A stretch of 64,000 nt of DNA from Isoetes taiwanensis (lineage: Eukaryota; Streptophyta; Lycopodiopsida; Isoetales; Isoetaceae): assembly GCA_021234155.1 (NCBI GenBank), contig JAJEKV010000041.1:4020829-4084828 (forward strand). The letters are read 5' to 3'. Below, piece after piece: positions 60,227 to 64,000 of this stretch. Each line of letters starts with the position of its first letter. Position 1 is the stretch's first letter. The position numbers were made by a program, and so were the translations under genes. Below the pieces are notes generated by a model, which saw only the letters and a list, made by a program, of their open reading frames with translations, searched no databases and was not told the origin of the DNA.

Positions 60227-62014
60227 TGTTGATCCAAAACCTGGCACCTGGACCAAACTCAGTGGAGCCTACATGGTTAGGACCTCCAGGTTGCTTAAGG
60301 CAACCAATCTTGGTGCAAAATTTGCAAGAAAAGATCAATTACTTTAGGATCCCTGAAGAAAAATGAGGCAGTTGCACTCAGACATGAATATCTCGAGATG
60401 TACTGATCCTTTTCAAATGACTTTTGGAGGAGAAATCAGAAAAAAAGTTGTGATATATGGAAAAAAACTTGGCTCAATTTGGATCTGGAATGGCTGAGAA
60501 AATCGGGTTCAAAGTTGACAGAAAATCTGGCCAGTGCACTTCCCTGAGATAAAATGAGGTCTGCACACTCAAATGATGATATCTTGAGATTTACTGATCT
60601 TTTTTGTATGATTCTTGAAATGATTATCAGAAAACAGTTGTAGGCACATGTGGAAAAAAACTTGGCGTGATTTGGAACTGGTATGAGGGAGAAAAAAGGA
60701 ATTCAAAGTCGATCAAAAATTGCAATGAACTGAACTATCCACGGAAAAACAGCAAAAAATTTTTGTATCTTGAGTTCTATAAGGTATTTTTGCATGATTT
60801 CAATTGTCACAGGTCTGAATAGAGCCTAAAAGCATGTGCAAAAGATAAAATAGTAGTTTGAATCACGAAAAATGTTTACGTAACAATGTTTTGGTGGCAA
60901 AAAGTTGCGTAAATAATGAAAGATCAAATTTTCAAACTTGATGGGGATTTTCATTGATGTATCAATCAAATAATCATAATAATACTGTGTTCATGCTATT
61001 CAAGCAATAAACTCAGTTAAAAATCTTGGGAAAATAATTTATGGAAGAATATTAGCCATGAATCATTGCCAATGGCTAAGGAATGCTCGATAGCTTGGAG
61101 ATCATCGAGAAATCATGCACTTTGCAATGGTAATGGGCGCTTCAATACTTCGGGCCTTGAAACTTCTAGATGTTTCCCATGTATTTATTCTTAGCATTAA
61201 CGGTTCCGAGAATATTAGGTCTTAAATTTAGGCTTGTTGGGTAGATAATGTAATGCGGGAATCCAAGAATAGATAGGTTGCAGAGCTCATGGCATCGATT
61301 CAAAGTGATTCAAGCTAAGTTCCATGGGATAGGGTTAAATGGCTTATTTCCACGATACGGTGGCTGAGTATTTTCATATGTATTTGCCACTGTATATCCG
61401 TATTTATGCATTATTCCAATGGTTTTCAAGGTTGAATAATCGAAAATAAGGGAGGATTGGCATTTTAAACAAGGCTACCACCATAGAATTTTGAACACAA
61501 GTTTTAGCTTGGTGGGTTTTGTGAATCCCCAAATTTTCATAAGGCTTGGGCTATATGGGGTGTTGACCCAAGGCATGGATTCCCTTCAATGTAGCAAGAG
61601 ACCAATATATGAAACACACGAGAGCCATGGTAGGAAGTAATATAAATGGCAAAAATGAAGGTGGCAATGAAAATGAAAGGAAAATGGAAGCTCCTTAGTG
61701 AAAGTACGGATGTAAGGGTTAAAAAATGGGAACATGGTTATAAGGGGTATTTGGCAACAATGGCTAAGAACTTGAGATATAAATACCATGGAATCTTCCA
61801 AACTTCAACTATAATGACTTCCAATCTTTAAAAAACATCTTCCAATCTTTAGTCAACCCAGAGTCTTCTAGTGCATAGTTTGACTTCAAAATAAGTTCTT
61901 TTTTCCCAAATTTGACTTCAACATCAATGTCCCCTATCAAGGTCTTCCAAACTTTGACCTAATCTTCAAGCATAAACCAATGATTAGTATGTATGTTGCC
62001 CTTTGGGGGCAACA
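60227..62014 (-). repeat. Array LTR 6 (5'-most LTR by element sense)
   Basis: 1788 bp. Its outer end is at 62014 and is followed directly by the CATAG TSD. A TATTTATA on the minus strand near 61778-61786, about 230 bp from the LTR start, could be the TATA box, at a distance like that in the family-1 LTRs. Confidence 0.92.
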
Positions 62015-62040
62015 CATAGGCCAGTTGGTCTCCGTGGAAA
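62015..62040 (+). mobile_element. LINE E, 3' tail resumed after the array
   Basis: CATAGGCCAGTTGGTCTCCG then TGGA continues the LINE tail interrupted at 40302, matching GGCCGATTGGTCTCAGTGGA in LINE B. The first 5 bp are the TSD. Confidence 0.8.
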
Positions 62041-62544
62041 CAAACATGACAAACATTTACTAATAATAATCATGAGATTTTCCCTCCAAATAACATTTAC
62101 TCCCTCTCCAAATTGAATTAAATATCTACATGACGATGACATGAACGCATGATATTTTATGTGTTGTAGCCACTGGAATTGGCATGTATAATTAGCCCTC
62201 CTCCTTGGAATAGACATGTATAATTAGCTCGCCTATGTGACAGTAAATGACAATTTATTACATCCACTATAGTGCTATCAATTCAACATCATTTGCCACA
62301 CATCCCCTACATATATGGAAGACAGACACACAACGGCATTACATTGTCTAAGCATTTCACCTCTCTTGACTATATGTTACACGTATTTGCTATTACTCAA
62401 CATCTTTTATGCTAATCATAATGCACAACCTTTGATCCCATTGCTTATGTCATGATTTGGTTAGCTTTTGGACGCCCATTTTTCACCATAAATTTAATCA
62501 CGATTACCATTGCAGGCCTATAATTTATACTTCCACAAACCACT
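62041..62544. other. Non-genic stretch
   Basis: AT-rich, with a small duplication TGTATAATTAGC(C/T)C at about 62186 and 62217. Nothing else recognised. Confidence 0.4.
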
Positions 62545-62552
62545 ATAACCAT

Positions 62553-62862
62553 CAGTGATGACTTTAAGGTGTGAAACTTCGTAAAGTTGCTATATTTTAC
62601 CATTTTTTAAAATCGGGATTCGATGGTTTACTAGGATGCGTAGGCTAAAGAACTTCATAAAATCGCCAGAATCTGATAATATTACATCTCGATTATAGTA
62701 AATTCGCCAATTTAATGGACATTTTACAGTAAAAACCTCAATTTTATGGTAAAACATCCAATTCTACTAAATTCGTTTCTATAGAAATGTTGGAAAAATA
62801 AGAAACAATCGCCACAATTTCAATAGTTTAGAAGCAGCTAGAGGATGATAAAGTCATCACTG
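62553..62862. mobile_element. hAT-type MITE, 310 bp
   Basis: Terminal inverted repeats CAGTGATGACTTTA at 62553-62566 and TAAAGTCATCACTG at 62849-62862 (14 bp, perfect). Flanked by an identical 8-bp TSD, ATAACCAT, at 62545-62552 and 62863-62870. CAxTG termini with 8-bp TSDs are the hAT hallmark. No coding capacity, so it depends on an outside transposase. Confidence 0.88.
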
Positions 62863-62921
62863 ATAACCATATATCCAGCTTCCAAATTTCATAATGGCAG
62901 ATGTTCGAAATTGTAAGATAC

Positions 62922-63061
62922 GCTCATCGCGGTGGTGGTTTAGTGGTAAGGCCTTGGGTTGGGGTGACCCCCACCAGGGTTCAAAACCCATTAGCTACCA
63001 TCAGGTGGGAGATGTGGATGAATGCAAGTCCCACCAACCTTGCCTTGAAACAAAAAAATAA
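62922..63061 (+). mobile_element. tRNA-derived SINE, ~140 bp
   Basis: A tRNA-like head GCGGTGGTGGTTTAGTGGTA (about 62929-62948) with an A-box motif and a B box GGTTCAAAACC near 62979-62989, then a unique body and an A-rich tail CAAAAAAATAAAA. The 14-bp TSD AAATTGTAAGATAC lies at 62908-62921 and 63062-63075. The head most resembles tRNA-Gly or tRNA-Asp. It needs LINE machinery to move. Confidence 0.87.
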
Positions 63062-63154
63062 AAATTGTAAGATACATCTTCCTCTATTGTACTCCCTTCA
63101 CTTTCAAAGTAAAAAATCTCATTGTGTACCTCATTGTGAGATCGAACAATGCAG

Positions 63155-63238
63155 AGGGACATCAATCCATACACAACATTAATTAACTATAACAAAGTAG
63201 TAGGGACATCAATCCATACACAACATTAATTAACTATA
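63155..63238 (+). repeat. Short direct duplication (47-bp unit) next to a MITE
   Basis: AGGGACATCAATCCATACAC... occurs at 63155 and again at 63202. The first copy reads on through ACTATAACAAAGTAGT without interruption; the second is broken after ACTATAA by the MITE and resumes ATAACAAAGTAGT at 63562. Confidence 0.85.
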
Positions 63239-63239
63239 A

Positions 63240-63561
63240 GGGTGAAAGCATGCTACGGTGTACCACTTTTGGAACCCTCAAAAGTACCTACACTGGGTAC
63301 TTTTAAAACTGGTACTTTCTACTTTTTCTTTCCATTAAAATCAATCCAAAAATTTTGAGTTGAAGGTCAATAACATATCAATCTATAGTATTAGAGGATG
63401 ACAATACTATTAGAGACTAAAATGGATGAATAAACTCTCAAACTTATTGTTTATTGAGACATTAATGCAAGTTCCCAGTACCCAGTGTTGGGTACTTTTC
63501 TGGGTAGTTTCGCACTCCCTAAAAAGAACTTTAGATGGTACACCCTAGCATGCTTTCACCC
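63240..63561. mobile_element. MITE, 322 bp, 4-bp TSD
   Basis: Terminal inverted repeats of 26 bp with one mismatch: GGGTGAAAGCATGCTA-C-GGTGTACCA at the left and the complement with G at the right end. Subterminal inverted blocks AAAAGTACC(T/C)(A/A)(C/A)ACTGGGTAC extend the fold-back. The TSD is ATAA (63236-63239 and 63562-63565). Superfamily not assigned; a 4-bp TSD is unusual for common plant MITEs. Confidence 0.85.
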
Positions 63562-64000
63562 ATAACAAAGTAGTATCATATATCTGTAGTACAATATCTA
63601 AGATCAAATTCGTATTTTTTGGCACAATGGTTTTTTATCGTTACCAATGAATCTGAGAGAGTTGCTCTATATTACCCTTGCCCACATCAAAGCACATTGT
63701 TTATCCTAATTAACATTGAAATCAGTGCCTCTTCAAATTGTTAGTAAAGCCTAGCAATGCCGGGCACCGTAACTAGTAAGGGTTAATACAAAATTTATAA
63801 CCCATGGGGTTAAAATATAACCGCCCAATTTTTAAAAAATATATATATACTATTGGAACAAATGTGTATGCCATTATCATAAAATATTAATGTTTAAGCT
63901 AATATAACATGTGGACTATAATTACCCAAAACCATACTTTTTTATTTGCCCCTTACAATAATTATTTTAATTTTCTTGGAGTAAAACTGATCATGTTGTG
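63562..64000. other. Right flank, nothing recognised
   Basis: AT-rich sequence with a short (AT)n tract near 63839-63849. No gene or repeat recognised. Confidence 0.4.

Larger units (their letters stand above)
40303..62014 (-). mobile_element. Tandem array of a gag-only LTR retrotransposon (6 LTRs, 5 internal regions)
   Basis: Alternating LTRs (1783-1798 bp) and internal regions (about 2.19-2.20 kb) give a unit of 3.98-4.00 kb. Unit starts on the plus strand are 40303, 44280, 48265, 52241, 56231 and 60227. LTR ends are TGTTG...CAACA. A single 5-bp TSD, CATAG, flanks the whole array (40298-40302, 62015-62019), with none between units. Each internal region codes only for a gag-like protein; no protease, RT, RNase H or integrase motif was found. 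The class is known from plants as TR-GAG (terminal-repeat retrotransposons with a gag domain); its movement needs proteins from another element. After the 5' LTR comes TTTTGGAGGTCCTACCGAG on the minus strand, which may be a primer-binding site, but I cannot name the tRNA. The polypurine tract is weak. Confidence 0.93.

Noticed and set aside
40303-62014. CRISPR-like or integrated viral tandem array
   Set aside because: Units are 4 kb with LTR ends, a gag frame and a retrotransposon TSD. No short repeat-spacer pattern and no envelope-like gene.
40303-62014. Five independent nested LTR insertions
   Set aside because: No TSDs between units and exact alternation of LTR and internal region; only the outer CATAG duplication exists.

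Overview
The window looks like a repeat-rich nuclear segment of a land plant. It has one confidently recognised host gene with a spliceosomal intron, several LINE and LTR families, tRNA-derived SINEs and MITEs, and no bacterial-style gene packing. The LINE protein style (reverse transcriptase followed by a C-terminal C-x2-C/H-x4-C finger) and the very high repeat load would fit a fern or lycophyte. That is an impression from the sequence, not a database match.

Left third (1-23 kb): a solo LTR with a 5-bp target-site duplication (TSD) at 502-2024; a triplicated 450-bp repeat with Pol III-like boxes (2.2-3.6 kb); decayed LINE copies on the minus strand (4.5-7.4 kb and 16.7-18.4 kb) and on the plus strand (9.3-11.65 kb, interrupted); a small set of plausible minus-strand exons of an unrecognised gene (11.95-12.7 kb) beside a degenerate exon triplication; and two copies of a 700-bp non-coding repeat (15.4-16.5 and 22.3-23.0 kb) whose 3' hairpin resembles that of the LINEs.

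Middle (23-40 kb): a two-exon tRNA pseudouridine synthase gene of the PUS1/TruA family (23296-26239, plus strand) is the clearest functional gene. It is followed by a decayed PIF/Harbinger transposase (28.4-29.35 kb) and a three-layer nest: LINE C, interrupted by an L1-type LINE D, which is itself interrupted by a solo LTR flanked by GACTG. About 5 kb of sequence with no recognisable gene follows.

Right third (40.3-62.0 kb): a 21.7-kb tandem array of one LTR retrotransposon, made of six LTRs of about 1.79 kb alternating with five internal regions of about 2.2 kb. Each internal region holds only a gag-like gene on the minus strand and no pol. The whole array is bracketed by a single 5-bp TSD (CATAG) and sits in the 3' tail of another LINE. 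This is the most notable structure here: a gag-only (TR-GAG-like) element that entered once and then grew into a satellite-like array, apparently by unequal LTR recombination. The last 2 kb hold a hAT-type MITE (8-bp TSD), a tRNA-derived SINE (14-bp TSD) and a second MITE whose empty site survives in an adjacent duplicate.

The genes here do not form a pathway. The window is one housekeeping gene among layered transposon insertions whose order can be read from interruptions and TSDs. All alignments were made by eye; identities and ages were not computed.
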